A DNA stretch of 64,000 bases from PBB1 sp046154125. GTDB taxonomy: Bacteria > Pseudomonadota > Gammaproteobacteria > Burkholderiales > Burkholderiaceae_C. A program made the position numbers and the translations under genes. Below, piece by piece: positions 34,667-44,627 of the stretch (position 1 is the first letter of the stretch; each line of letters opens with the position of its first letter). A model generated the notes under the pieces. That model did no database searches, was not told the DNA's origin, and worked only from the letters and a program-made list of their open reading frames with translations. The stretch lies in NCBI GenBank assembly GCA_046154125.1, contig JBJXEJ010000139.1, positions 1 through 64,000 of the forward strand, in the 5' to 3' direction.

Positions 34667-35353
34667 TCAGATCGCCTCCAGTGGAGCGCGAAAGGCATAG
34701 CCGACACCGGATTTCGTCTGCAAGGGCACCGCTGCCGGCGTAGCTCGCTCGATGCGGCGGCGAAGGCGGAAAACAGTGCCGTTCAGGCCGCCCGTTGCCT
34801 GCAGATCGGCGGCCTTGCCGAGGCGCAACAGCAAGGTCTCACGCGTCACGATCTCTCCGTCCGCCTCGATGAAGCACTCCACCAGGGCGAGATCGGCCGC
34901 GCTCAGGTCGATGCGAGCACCGTCCGGCGCCACCAGTTGACCGATGCGTCGATCCAGCCGCCACGTGTTCTGCACGGGATCCGTCAAACCCATCCGCCTT
35001 TGGATGGCCGTGATGGCCAGGGCAATCTGTTCGAAGTGCCCGGACTTGGCCAGGTACATGTCACCTCCAGCCGTGATGACCTGCTTGAACGTGTCCGCAG
35101 CCACTCGCCCAGACACCGCCAGGATGCCAGCGTTGGTTCGCCGACGCAGGACCTTGATGAGACCCGTTCCGTCCACACCCGGCAGCATCAAGTCGGTCAC
35201 ATAGAAGTCATACGCGAACGGATCAGCGCGTGCCAAGAGGTCCGTGCTGTCGGCAAAGGCATCCACAGCGATGCCAAGTTCGCGCAGGTACCTTGTCAGG
35301 CCGTCTAAGTAGGCCAGGTCGTCATCGACCAGGGCCAGGGTCTTTGGGAGCAT
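34667..35353 (-). CDS. OmpR/PhoB-family response regulator
   Basis: This 228-residue regulator has a receiver domain with acidic pocket VDDD (9-12), phospho-acceptor Asp54 (TDLMLPG), Ser81 and Lys103. Lys103 is followed by Ser (AKSG) instead of the normal cis-Pro. The C-terminal winged helix (about 125-225) has the recognition-helix region NGTVFRLRRRIE and the wing KSGVGYAF. It is probably paired with the PAS kinase encoded convergently. It is divergent from the chemoreceptor, 215 bp away. Confidence 0.9.
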   Translation of the reverse strand: MLPKTLALVDDDLAYLDGLTRYLRELGIAVDAFADSTDLLARADPFAYDFYVTDLMLPGVDGTGLIKVLRRRTNAGILAVSGRVAADTFKQVITAGGDMYLAKSGHFEQIALAITAIQRRMGLTDPVQNTWRLDRRIGQLVAPDGARIDLSAADLALVECFIEADGEIVTRETLLLRLGKAADLQATGGLNGTVFRLRRRIERATPAAVPLQTKSGVGYAFRAPLEAI

Positions 35354-35459
35354 TGGTAGGAGACGTGACCTCAGGGAGATGATTCAACCACGGCGGGTCA
35401 GGCTGCGAACCGCAAAGTAGGTGTGCCAAATTCGCTTTTCTTCCGAGCATGCAAATAAA

Positions 35460-35473
35460 TTTGCTACAGCAAA
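35460..35473. promoter_or_regulatory. Palindrome in AT-rich region between response regulator and chemoreceptor genes
   Basis: TTTGCTACAGCAAA has 6-bp perfect arms around AC, within an unusually AT-rich stretch (about 35425-35495) of this GC-rich window. It lies about 100 bases before the MCP ATG and the same distance before the divergent regulator start. It may be an operator; the binding protein is unknown. Confidence 0.45.
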
Positions 35474-35568
35474 CTTAAATTTAATCCGATACAGGAGCAG
35501 ATCCGGTCGCGTGGGCGGTAAGTGCCTGCCAGCCACCTTGTTCATCAATATTTTCTGGGATCAAAGAC

Positions 35569-37317
35569 ATGAAGAGTCTTTCCGTCAAGAAGCAACTCTC
35601 CCTCGCCTTTGGCACTCTCGCCTTGCTGGTGCTCGCCGTCAGCCTGCTGGGGCTGCGCGGCGCGAGCAACGCCAACGAGCGGTTCACTGGGTACGTCAGC
35701 GGAACTGCCGAGCGCGACTCACTGGGAATGTCGATCCGCATCTTCGCCAACCGGCGCGCCATGGCCGTGCGCGACATGGTGATCGTGAAGTCACCAGCGG
35801 AGCTGGAAGCAGCCAAGGCAACAGCGACCCAGGCACACGAACACCTGCAGGCAGATCTCAAGTCCTTGAAGGAGGCCGTCAGCACCGCGCCTGATGCGAC
35901 TGAACGCGATCGGACTTTGGTGGGCGCCATCGACAAGGTGGAGTCGGCCTACACGCCGGTGGCTCTGGCGATCGTCCAGCTTGCCGCCAGCGGCAAGCGC
36001 GAGGAAGCAATCGAAAAGATGAGTGCCGACTGCCGGCCGCTTCTGGCCGCTCTCATTGCCGCAGTGACCGAGTACAACGCGTACAGCGATGAGCAGGCCA
36101 AGCACGCGGTCGAAGCGGCGGCGACGGCGTACGGCACGCAGCGAACCTGGCTCATCGCGCTCAGCGCCCTCGCGACGCTGGTTGCGGCGGTCTTGGGTTG
36201 GCTGATCACTCGCCGACTGGTTGCCGCACTCGGTGCCGAACCGGCAGACCTGAGCGATGCGGTCAAGCGAGTTTCCGAGGGCGATCTCGGGCCGGTTCGC
36301 GGCGCGGAGTCGGCACCGGCTGGCAGCGTGCTGGCCTCGATGGGCGCCATGCAAGGCCAGCTTGTCGGGCTGATCGGTCAAGTCCGGAGTTCGGCCGACA
36401 GTATCGCCACGGCCAGTGCGCAGATCGCCCAGGGCAACAACGACCTCTCCAGTCGTACCGAAGAGCAGGCTTCGGCGCTGGAAGAGACCGCCGCCTCGAT
36501 GGAGGAGCTCAGTTCGACGGTGAAGCAGAACGCCGACAACGCACGCCAGGCCAACCAGTTGGCGCAGGGCGCCAGCGTTGTTGCCATCAAGGGCGGCGAA
36601 GTCGTCGGCCAAGTCGTGGAGACCATGAAGGGGATCAACGACAGTTCCAAGAAAATCGCCGACATCATCAGCGTCATCGATGGCATCGCCTTCCAGACCA
36701 ACATCCTGGCACTGAACGCCGCCGTGGAAGCGGCCCGAGCAGGCGAACAAGGCCGTGGCTTCGCGGTCGTGGCCTCAGAGGTACGCAACCTCGCTGGCCG
36801 CTCCGCCGAGGCGGCCAAAGAAATCAAGAATCTGATCAGCGCCAGTGTGCAACGGGTCGAACACGGTACGGCCCTGGTTGATCAGGCTGGGGCCACGATG
36901 ACCGAAGTCGTAGGCTCGATCAAGCGCGTGACCGACATCATGGGGGAGATCAGCGCAGCCAGCGTCGAGCAGAGCGCGGGCGTCAGCCAGGTGGGCGAAG
37001 CAGTGACGCAGATGGACCAGGCGACCCAGCAAAATGCCGCCCTGGTTGAAGAGAGTGCTGCCGCCGCCGAAAGCATGAAGGTGCAGGCGCAGCAGTTGGT
37101 TCAGGCGGTGGCCGTGTTCAAGCTCTCGGGCAACGGCGCGTACGCCGATGCTGCGACGACCGCCTCTGGTGCCATCGCTGAGCGACGTGGCCCGGATCGG
37201 GCAAAGAACGTCGTGCGTCCCGCCTTCAAGGTCAGGCCTGCCGCTCAGCCGGCAGCGGCTACCGAGTTGGTCGGCGCAGGCGCGAAAACCGGCACCGACA
37301 ACTGGGAGTCGTTCTGA
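35569..37317 (+). CDS. Methyl-accepting chemotaxis protein
   Basis: This 582-residue chemoreceptor has a first membrane helix at about 11-29. The periplasmic four-helix-bundle sensor (about 30-190, 4HB_MCP-like, RIFANRRAMAVRDMV) leads to a second helix (about 192-213), HAMP, and a long cytoplasmic coiled coil. The signalling tip with NILALNAAVEAARAGEQGRGFAVVA is intact. The protein ends in NWESF, matching the NWETF-type pentapeptide that tethers the CheR methyltransferase. It forms an array with CheA and CheW, and cheW follows 48 bp downstream. The ligand cannot be inferred. Confidence 0.95.
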   Translation: MKSLSVKKQLSLAFGTLALLVLAVSLLGLRGASNANERFTGYVSGTAERDSLGMSIRIFANRRAMAVRDMVIVKSPAELEAAKATATQAHEHLQADLKSLKEAVSTAPDATERDRTLVGAIDKVESAYTPVALAIVQLAASGKREEAIEKMSADCRPLLAALIAAVTEYNAYSDEQAKHAVEAAATAYGTQRTWLIALSALATLVAAVLGWLITRRLVAALGAEPADLSDAVKRVSEGDLGPVRGAESAPAGSVLASMGAMQGQLVGLIGQVRSSADSIATASAQIAQGNNDLSSRTEEQASALEETAASMEELSSTVKQNADNARQANQLAQGASVVAIKGGEVVGQVVETMKGINDSSKKIADIISVIDGIAFQTNILALNAAVEAARAGEQGRGFAVVASEVRNLAGRSAEAAKEIKNLISASVQRVEHGTALVDQAGATMTEVVGSIKRVTDIMGEISAASVEQSAGVSQVGEAVTQMDQATQQNAALVEESAAAAESMKVQAQQLVQAVAVFKLSGNGAYADAATTASGAIAERRGPDRAKNVVRPAFKVRPAAQPAAATELVGAGAKTGTDNWESF

Positions 37318-37365
37318 ACTGAGCCGGGCGAAACCGAACCGACCCCAACTGCGGAGGACACTCAC

Positions 37366-37926
37366 ATGAACACGGTAGTTGAAGAGCGCGAGGTCGACAC
37401 GACTGGCGTGGTGGCTGCTGCTTCGTCGGCTGCCGTCAGCGCGGCGGGGACGGTTGCCGGCATGCCAAGTGAATTCCTCACCTTCCGCCTCGGCGGTGAG
37501 GAGTACGGCATCGACATCCAGCTCGTGCAGGAGATCCGCAGCTATGAAGCCCCCACCCGCATCGCGAATGTCCCGCACTTCATCAAGGGCGTTGTCAACT
37601 TGCGCGGCGTGATCGTGCCCATCGTCGACCTGCGTCTGCAGCTTGCCTGCGAGAGCGCCGCGTATTCCGATTTCACGGCAGTGATCGTGCTGAACGTTCA
37701 CAAGCGGGTGGTCGGTGTGGTGGTCGACACCGTATCCGACGTACTTGCGCTGGACGCCGACAGTATCAAGCCGGCGCCGGAAATGAACTCGTCGGTGAAT
37801 GCCAGCTACATCATGGGCATCGGCTGCATTACCAGCGGTGACGTAGAGCGCATGCTGATCTTGACGGACATTGAGGCACTGATGGGAAGTGCTGAGATGG
37901 GATTGATAGGTGATGCGCTGCATTGA
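37366..37926 (+). CDS. cheW: Chemotaxis coupling protein CheW
   Basis: This 186-residue SH3-like scaffold connects chemoreceptors to the kinase CheA. An Ala/Val-rich leader of about 33 residues precedes the CheW domain, with FLTFRLGGEEYGIDIQLVQEI, NVPHFIKGVVNLRGVIVPIVDLR and MGIGCIT. It follows the MCP gene closely in the same direction. The rest of the chemotaxis cluster (cheA, cheY, cheR, cheB) is not in the window, so this is an accessory receptor/CheW pair. Confidence 0.93.
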   Translation: MNTVVEEREVDTTGVVAAASSAAVSAAGTVAGMPSEFLTFRLGGEEYGIDIQLVQEIRSYEAPTRIANVPHFIKGVVNLRGVIVPIVDLRLQLACESAAYSDFTAVIVLNVHKRVVGVVVDTVSDVLALDADSIKPAPEMNSSVNASYIMGIGCITSGDVERMLILTDIEALMGSAEMGLIGDALH

Positions 37927-38090
37927 GCAGCGTCCGCCGAGGTCGGAACTCGACTGCCGATTCACACGGCAATCCGACTTCGACGTCCTCACGCCCGCCA
38001 AAGGCCACTTCAAGGCGACGAGATTGACCGAACTCGGGACTGCATTGGGCGGCAAGCAGTCAGTCTGTCTTCCGAGTCAACACACTGCCC

Positions 38091-41000
38091 TCACCCCGCC
38101 GGTACCTCGTAGATCACGCGCGCCCTTCTCCCCTCCGCTGCCGCGCGCCACCGCTCGATCGCCTCGTCGCTTGGATAGAAACGTGCCTGCTCGCCGAGAT
38201 CGAGATCGCCGATGACCGCACCGTGCTCGGCGTTGCGGTGCAGATGCAATCGAACCGAGAGCCCCTGCGGCAGCTCACCGTGTTCGGTGGCCACACGCCG
38301 CACCGGAAAGTCGCGTACCAGCTCACCCACCGGCGGTGCAACACCATTGACATGCACGCTCAGGTACTTGCCGAAGCGGCAGCGCGCCTCGGCCAGGCCC
38401 CAGACCTGCTGCACCGTCAGGCGCAGCCCGCCGGAGAAGCGATCGGGTTGCACCTTGCCCTGCACGATGACGAGTTCGTCGTCCTTCATCAGCTCGCGGT
38501 TCGCGTTCACCAGCTCTTCGCTGGCCACTGCCTCGATGGCTTCGGTCTTGTCGTCGAGCTTGAAGATCGCCACCCGGCCGCGCTGACCGTTGACCATGCG
38601 CAGGTCGCCGACGATACCGGCCAGCAACTGCGGCTCGCGACTGTCGAGAACGTCGGCATTGGCGCGCTTGGCAAATTGGCGAACCTCGTCGACGCTCTGG
38701 TCGAACAGGTGGCCCGACAGATAGAAGCCGAGCGCGGTCTTCTCGGCCATCAGCCGTTCCTTGATGCTCCACGGCTCGGCCTCGACCAGCGGCGGTTCCT
38801 GCGTCGACGCACCGTGCGAGTCGTCGAAGTCGAACAGCCCGCCCTGATTCACGTGCGCGGCCTGCGAGTCGGCAAAGTCGAGGGCCAGGCCGACACTCGC
38901 CAGCAAGGCCGATCGCTGAGAACCTGGAGCCCCCAGGTCGTCGCGTTGCGTCGCCCGCCCCCCGAGGGGGTCGAGCGAGCCAGCAGCGGCCCGCCGCTCG
39001 CTCCCCCAGCAATCGAACGCGCCAGCCTTGATCAGCGCCTCGACAGTGCGCTTGTTGATGCGGGCCCGGTCGACCCGCGAGCAGAAGTCGAACAGGCTGG
39101 TGAACGGGCCTCCTTCAGCGCGCGCCGCGACGATCGCCTCGATCGCGCCCTGACCCGTTCCCTTGATCGCGCCCAGCCCATAGCGCACGCGTCCCCGCTC
39201 GCCCTTCTGCGCGGTGCCTGCCGCGGGCGTGATCGGCTCGAAACGATAGCCACCGGCATTGACATCGGGTGGCTCGAACACGACGCCCAACGCCTTCGCG
39301 TCGTCATGGAAGATCTTCAGCTTGTCGGTGTCGTCAATCGCCACGCTCATGTTGGCGGCGGTGAACTCGGCCAGGTAGTGCACCTTGGCCCAGGCGGTGT
39401 GGTACGCCAGCAGCGCGTAGGCCGCAGCATGCGACTTGTTGAAGCCGTAGCCCGCGAACTTCTCCATCAGGTCGAATATCTCGTTGGCCTTCGGCTCGGC
39501 GATGCCCTTCTTCGCAGCGCCCTCGGCGAAGACGGCGCGGTGCTTCATCATCTCCTCGAGCTTCTTCTTGCCCATCGCACGGCGCAGCAGGTCGGCACCG
39601 CCCAGCGAGTAGCCGCCGACGATCTGCGCCACCTGCATCACCTGCTCCTGGTAGACCATGATCCCGTAGGTCTCCTCGAGCACCTCGCGCATCAGCGGAT
39701 GCGGGTACTCGACCTCCTCGCGGCCGTGCTTGCGTGCGCAGAAGCTCGGGATCAGGTCCATCGGACCCGGGCGGTACAGCGCCACCAGCGCGATCACGTC
39801 CTCGAACAGGCTGGGCTTGGCGTCGCGCAGCATGCGCTGCATGCCCGAGCTTTCGAGCTGGAACACCGCGACCGTCCTGCCCTCGCTCATCAGCCGGTAG
39901 GCACCGGGGTCGTCGAGCGGCAGGTTCTCGAACGCGAAGTCGCGGCGGTCGGCATGGCGCGCGCGGATGAACTGCTTGGCGAGTTCAAGGATGGTCAGCG
40001 TCGCCAGGCCGAGGAAGTCGAACTTCACCAGGCCGATCGCCTCGACGTCATCCTTGTCGTACTGGCTGACCGCGCTGTCGCTACCGGGCTGCATGTAGAG
40101 CGGGCAGAAGTCGGTGATCTTGCCGGGCGCGATCAGCACGCCGCCGGCGTGCATGCCGACGTTGCGCACGATGCCCTCGACCCGCTCGGCCAGCGCCAGC
40201 AGCTCGGCCACTTCCTCTTCCTTGCGCTCGCGCTCCTCGATCTCGGGCGCCTCGCGGCGCGCATAGATCACGCTGGTGTCGGTGTCGTTGGGTGGACGCC
40301 GCAGCGTGACGGTCTTGCCGGGCGGCGCCGGCACCAGCTTGGCGATGCTGTCGACGTGGCCGTAGCCCATGCCCAGCACCCGCCCGATGTCGCGCAACGC
40401 GGCCTTGGCGGCCATCGTGCCGAAGGTGACGATCTGGCTCACCGCCTCACGGCCGTACTTGTCCTTGACGTAGTCGATCACGCGGTCGCGGTTGGCCTGG
40501 CAGAAGTCGATGTCGAAGTCGGGCATCGACACCCGCTCGGGGTTCAGGAAGCGCTCGAACAGCAGGTTGTATTGCAGCGGATCGAGGTCGGTGATCTTCA
40601 GCGCATACGCGACCAGCGAACCCGCGCCCGACCCGCGTCCCGGGCCGACCGGGCAGCCGTTGGCCTTGGCCCAGTTGATGAAATCGGCCACGATCAGGAA
40701 GTAGCCCGGGAATCCCATCTTCAGGATGGTGCTGATCTCGAATTCCAGGCGCTCGACATAGCGCGCACGTTCGGCCTCGCGCTTCGCGGCATCGGGGTAG
40801 AGCTGGACCAGGCGGTCGTTCAGCCCTTGGTGCGACGAGTAGCGGAAGAACGCCTCGGGTGCCATCTGCTCGCCATTGACATCGGGCGTCGGAAACTCCG
40901 GCAACTGCGGCTTGCCCAGCACCAGCATCAGGCTGCAGCGCTTCGCGATCTCGACGGTGTTGGCCAGCGCGCTCGGTACGTCGGCGAACAGCGCCTCCAT

Positions 41001-41726
41001 CTCGGCCTGGCTCTTGAAATACTGTTGCGAGTTGAAGCGCTTGATGCGGCGCGGATTCGTCAGGGTCTCGCCCTCGGCGACGCAGACGCGAGCCTCGTGC
41101 GCCTCGAAATCGTCGCCCGTCAGGAACTGCACCGGGTGCGTCGCGACCACCGGCAGTTGCAGCGCAGCGGCCAGCCGCACCGCCGCCTGCACCTGGGTCT
41201 CCTGCCCGGTCAGGCCGGCGCGCTGCAGTTCCAGATAGAAGCGGTTCGGAAACACATCGGCAAAGCGCTTCGCCAGCGTGCGGGCCCGTACGCTGTCACC
41301 GGCCACCAGCGCCTGACCGACCGCACCCAGGTCGGCACCCGACAGTGCGATCAGCCCGCCGTTCAGCTCGGTGAGCACGTCCCAGGTCGTCCACGGCTGC
41401 GCCTGCGAGGCCGGGCCCATCCAGCAGCGCGTCAGCAGCTCACACAGGTTCAGGTAGCCGGTGCGGTTCTGCACCAGCAGCAGCAACCGGCTCGGTGCGC
41501 GGTCGCTGCTCTCCGGTTCAAGCCAGACGTCGGCGCCGATGACCGGCTTGACGCCGGCCGAGCGCGTGGCGTTGTAGAACTTGATCGCACCGAAAAGATT
41601 GCCCAGATCGGTGATGGCGAGGGCGACCTGCCCGTCGGCAGCCGCGGCAGCGACGAGCTCGTCGATGCGCAAGGTGCCGTCGACGACGGAGTATTCGGTG
41701 TGGGTGCGCAGGTTGACAAAGGGCAT
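38091..41726 (-). CDS. dnaE: DNA polymerase III alpha subunit
   Basis: This replicative polymerase has about 1211 residues. It begins with the PHP domain (FVNLRTHTEYSVVDGTLRIDEL), then the C-family polymerase core (GPGRGSGAGSLVAYALKITDLDPL and MPDFDIDFCQ with catalytic Asp residues). A tandem helix-hairpin-helix region, an OB-fold and a C-terminal tau-binding region follow. I chose ATG 41726 (MPFVNLR); ATG 41735 is also possible. An Ala/Gly/Arg-rich insert of about 27 residues (SERRAAAGSLDP to GAPGSQ) sits right after the HhH motif. It is encoded by a palindromic repeat at 38925-39008 and keeps the frame. Length is above the ~1160 of E. coli. Confidence 0.97.
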   Translation of the reverse strand: MPFVNLRTHTEYSVVDGTLRIDELVAAAAADGQVALAITDLGNLFGAIKFYNATRSAGVKPVIGADVWLEPESSDRAPSRLLLLVQNRTGYLNLCELLTRCWMGPASQAQPWTTWDVLTELNGGLIALSGADLGAVGQALVAGDSVRARTLAKRFADVFPNRFYLELQRAGLTGQETQVQAAVRLAAALQLPVVATHPVQFLTGDDFEAHEARVCVAEGETLTNPRRIKRFNSQQYFKSQAEMEALFADVPSALANTVEIAKRCSLMLVLGKPQLPEFPTPDVNGEQMAPEAFFRYSSHQGLNDRLVQLYPDAAKREAERARYVERLEFEISTILKMGFPGYFLIVADFINWAKANGCPVGPGRGSGAGSLVAYALKITDLDPLQYNLLFERFLNPERVSMPDFDIDFCQANRDRVIDYVKDKYGREAVSQIVTFGTMAAKAALRDIGRVLGMGYGHVDSIAKLVPAPPGKTVTLRRPPNDTDTSVIYARREAPEIEERERKEEEVAELLALAERVEGIVRNVGMHAGGVLIAPGKITDFCPLYMQPGSDSAVSQYDKDDVEAIGLVKFDFLGLATLTILELAKQFIRARHADRRDFAFENLPLDDPGAYRLMSEGRTVAVFQLESSGMQRMLRDAKPSLFEDVIALVALYRPGPMDLIPSFCARKHGREEVEYPHPLMREVLEETYGIMVYQEQVMQVAQIVGGYSLGGADLLRRAMGKKKLEEMMKHRAVFAEGAAKKGIAEPKANEIFDLMEKFAGYGFNKSHAAAYALLAYHTAWAKVHYLAEFTAANMSVAIDDTDKLKIFHDDAKALGVVFEPPDVNAGGYRFEPITPAAGTAQKGERGRVRYGLGAIKGTGQGAIEAIVAARAEGGPFTSLFDFCSRVDRARINKRTVEALIKAGAFDCWGSERRAAAGSLDPLGGRATQRDDLGAPGSQRSALLASVGLALDFADSQAAHVNQGGLFDFDDSHGASTQEPPLVEAEPWSIKERLMAEKTALGFYLSGHLFDQSVDEVRQFAKRANADVLDSREPQLLAGIVGDLRMVNGQRGRVAIFKLDDKTEAIEAVASEELVNANRELMKDDELVIVQGKVQPDRFSGGLRLTVQQVWGLAEARCRFGKYLSVHVNGVAPPVGELVRDFPVRRVATEHGELPQGLSVRLHLHRNAEHGAVIGDLDLGEQARFYPSDEAIERWRAAAEGRRARVIYEVPAG
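38925..39008. repeat. Palindromic intergenic-type repeat inserted in frame in dnaE
   Basis: About 80 bp with C/G-run palindrome CCCCCGAGGGGG (38959-38970) and inverted arms GAGCGAGC (38973-38980) / GCTCGCTC (38996-39003) around a GC-rich core. Such REP-like elements are usually intergenic in Burkholderiales. Here it is translated as part of DnaE. Confidence 0.65.
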
Positions 41727-41790
41727 GCGACCCATTTTACGGATCGGGTCCGGCAGCCGAAGCCCCGGCCACTTCCTTACACTGCGCGCC

Positions 41791-42567
41791 GTGCATCGCG
41801 TCCTGAACATCTCCGCCTACCGCTTCGTCGTGCTCGACGATCCTGACACCCTGCGCGCCCAGATACACGCGCAGGCAACCTCTCGCGGGCTCAGAGGCAC
41901 CGTACTGCTGGCCGAGGAAGGCATCAACCTGTTTCTGGCGGGCCCGCCCGAATCGGTTCGCGATTTCGTGGGCTGGCTGCGCACGGATGCGCGCTTTGCC
42001 GGGCTCGAGGTCAAGGAGAGCCCGTCGACCACCGTGCCGTTCGGCAAGCTGCGGGTCAAGATCAAGCGCGAGATCATCCGGATGAACCACCCGGCCATCC
42101 GACCGCAGGCCGAGCGTGCGCCGGCGGTCAGCGCGCGGACGCTTTCGCGGTGGCTCGATCAGGGGCACGACGACGAGGGCCGCGAGGTGGTCACGCTGGA
42201 CACCCGCAACGCCTTCGAGGTCGATGCCGGGCGCTTCCGTGGCGCGATCGACTGGCGCATCGACAAGTTCAGCGACTTCCCCGCCGCAGTGCTCGAGCAC
42301 CGCGACGCGTTCCGTGGGAAGACGGTGGTCAGCTACTGCACCGGCGGCATCCGCTGCGAGAAGGCGGCGTTGTTCATGGCCGATGCCGGCATCGAGCGTG
42401 TGATGCAGCTCGACGGCGGCATCCTGAAGTACTTCGAGGAGACGGGCGGCGCGCATTACGACGGCCACTGCTTCGTGTTCGATGCGCGCCGCGAGGTCGC
42501 CAGCGACCTGCGACCGGCAGGCATCGAGATGCCCCGCGGTGCCGATGGGGTCGTCGATCCGGTGTAA
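41791..42567 (+). CDS. trhO: tRNA uridine(34) hydroxylase TrhO (YceA family, rhodanese domain)
   Basis: This 258-residue protein has an N-terminal acylphosphatase-like domain (RGTVLLAEEGINLFLAG) and a rhodanese domain whose catalytic loop is CTGGIRCEK (Cys183). TrhO makes 5-hydroxyuridine at tRNA position 34 with oxygen. The start is GTG at 41791, since upstream frame belongs to the divergent dnaE and the family motif begins there. The dnaE-trhO spacer is only about 60 bp, so the promoters must be very compact. Confidence 0.93.
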   Translation: MHRVLNISAYRFVVLDDPDTLRAQIHAQATSRGLRGTVLLAEEGINLFLAGPPESVRDFVGWLRTDARFAGLEVKESPSTTVPFGKLRVKIKREIIRMNHPAIRPQAERAPAVSARTLSRWLDQGHDDEGREVVTLDTRNAFEVDAGRFRGAIDWRIDKFSDFPAAVLEHRDAFRGKTVVSYCTGGIRCEKAALFMADAGIERVMQLDGGILKYFEETGGAHYDGHCFVFDARREVASDLRPAGIEMPRGADGVVDPV

Positions 42568-42614
42568 GGTCTTTCGGTGTCGCTCCGACAAAGCTGCCGC
42601 ACCCGAGATCGCCG

Positions 42615-43973
<1,359 letters not shown>

Positions 43974-43980
43974 ACATCAC

Positions 43981-44586
43981 TCAGCCGGCCAGTATGGTGG
44001 CCACTTCCGCAGCGGATCGCACGCCCAGCTTGGCAAAGACACGTGCGCGGTGCACCTCGACCGTGCGCACGGACACATGCAGCTCATCGGCGATCACCTT
44101 GTTGAGCTTGCCGGCAGCCACGCGGTGCATGACCTCGACCTCGCGCTCGGTCAGGCTCGAGAGACGCGCTCGCCGTTCATTGCCACGGGCATCGTGGCTG
44201 CGCATCGCCGCGTCCACCGCGAGGGCTTGCGTGATGCGGTTGGCCAGCGCGTTGTCGCTGTAGGGTTTCTCGAGAAAATCGAAGGCGCCGCTCTTGAGCG
44301 CATCGACCGCCATCGGAATGTCGCCGTGTCCACTCAGGTAAAGCACCGGATTGCGCAGACCGCGCGCCATCAGCGCTTCATGCACGCGCTGACCGGACAT
44401 CGGCTCCATCCGGATGTCGAGCAGGAACACGCCGCACAGCGGGGGCAATTCGGCATCAACCGCCGCCAGCAACTCCGGGCCACTGGCGTAGGCCCGCACG
44501 TCGAGCCCGCAAGAGGTGAGCAGGAACGCCAGGGCGTCCCGCACCGCCTCCTCGTCGTCGAGCAGGTAGACGATGCGTCCGGACAT
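43981..44586 (-). CDS. FixJ/DctR-type response regulator (LuxR helix-turn-helix)
   Basis: This 201-residue protein has a receiver domain (VYLLDDEEAVRDALAFLL; phospho-acceptor Asp in LLDIRMEPMSG) with the KPYSD end. A C-terminal LuxR domain (LTEREVEVMHRVAAGKLNKVIADELHVSVRTVEVHRARVFAKLGV) completes it. The ATG at 44586 has an almost perfect Shine-Dalgarno (GGAGGTGATC), so I prefer it to the ATG at 44631, which overlaps the kinase stop. With the DctS-like kinase it should activate the divergent dctPQM TRAP genes, as in Rhodobacter DctSR. Confidence 0.92.
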   Translation of the reverse strand: MSGRIVYLLDDEEAVRDALAFLLTSCGLDVRAYASGPELLAAVDAELPPLCGVFLLDIRMEPMSGQRVHEALMARGLRNPVLYLSGHGDIPMAVDALKSGAFDFLEKPYSDNALANRITQALAVDAAMRSHDARGNERRARLSSLTEREVEVMHRVAAGKLNKVIADELHVSVRTVEVHRARVFAKLGVRSAAEVATILAG

Positions 44587-44588
44587 CC

Positions 44589-44598
44589 GATCACCTCC
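44589..44598 (-). promoter_or_regulatory. Extended Shine-Dalgarno deciding the regulator start
   Basis: On the minus strand GGAGGTGATC lies two bases before ATG 44586. It matches ten bases of the anti-SD complement and gives a seven-base spacing from GGAGG. This supports an independent start 42 bases past the kinase stop. Confidence 0.8.
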
Positions 44599-44627
44599 GA
44601 AGCGGAGCGCGTCAGCCTGGTCAGTCG

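Noticed and set aside
35485..35492. Flagellar sigma-28 promoter before the chemoreceptor
   Set aside because: TCCGATAC resembles the -10, but no TAAA lies at the needed 14-16 bp spacing.
38223..41846. A 1207-codon open frame on the + strand opposite dnaE
   Set aside because: It is the antisense shadow of a GC-rich gene with strong third-position bias; the sequence is His/Arg/Gln-rich without domain character, whereas dnaE on the minus strand is unmistakable.
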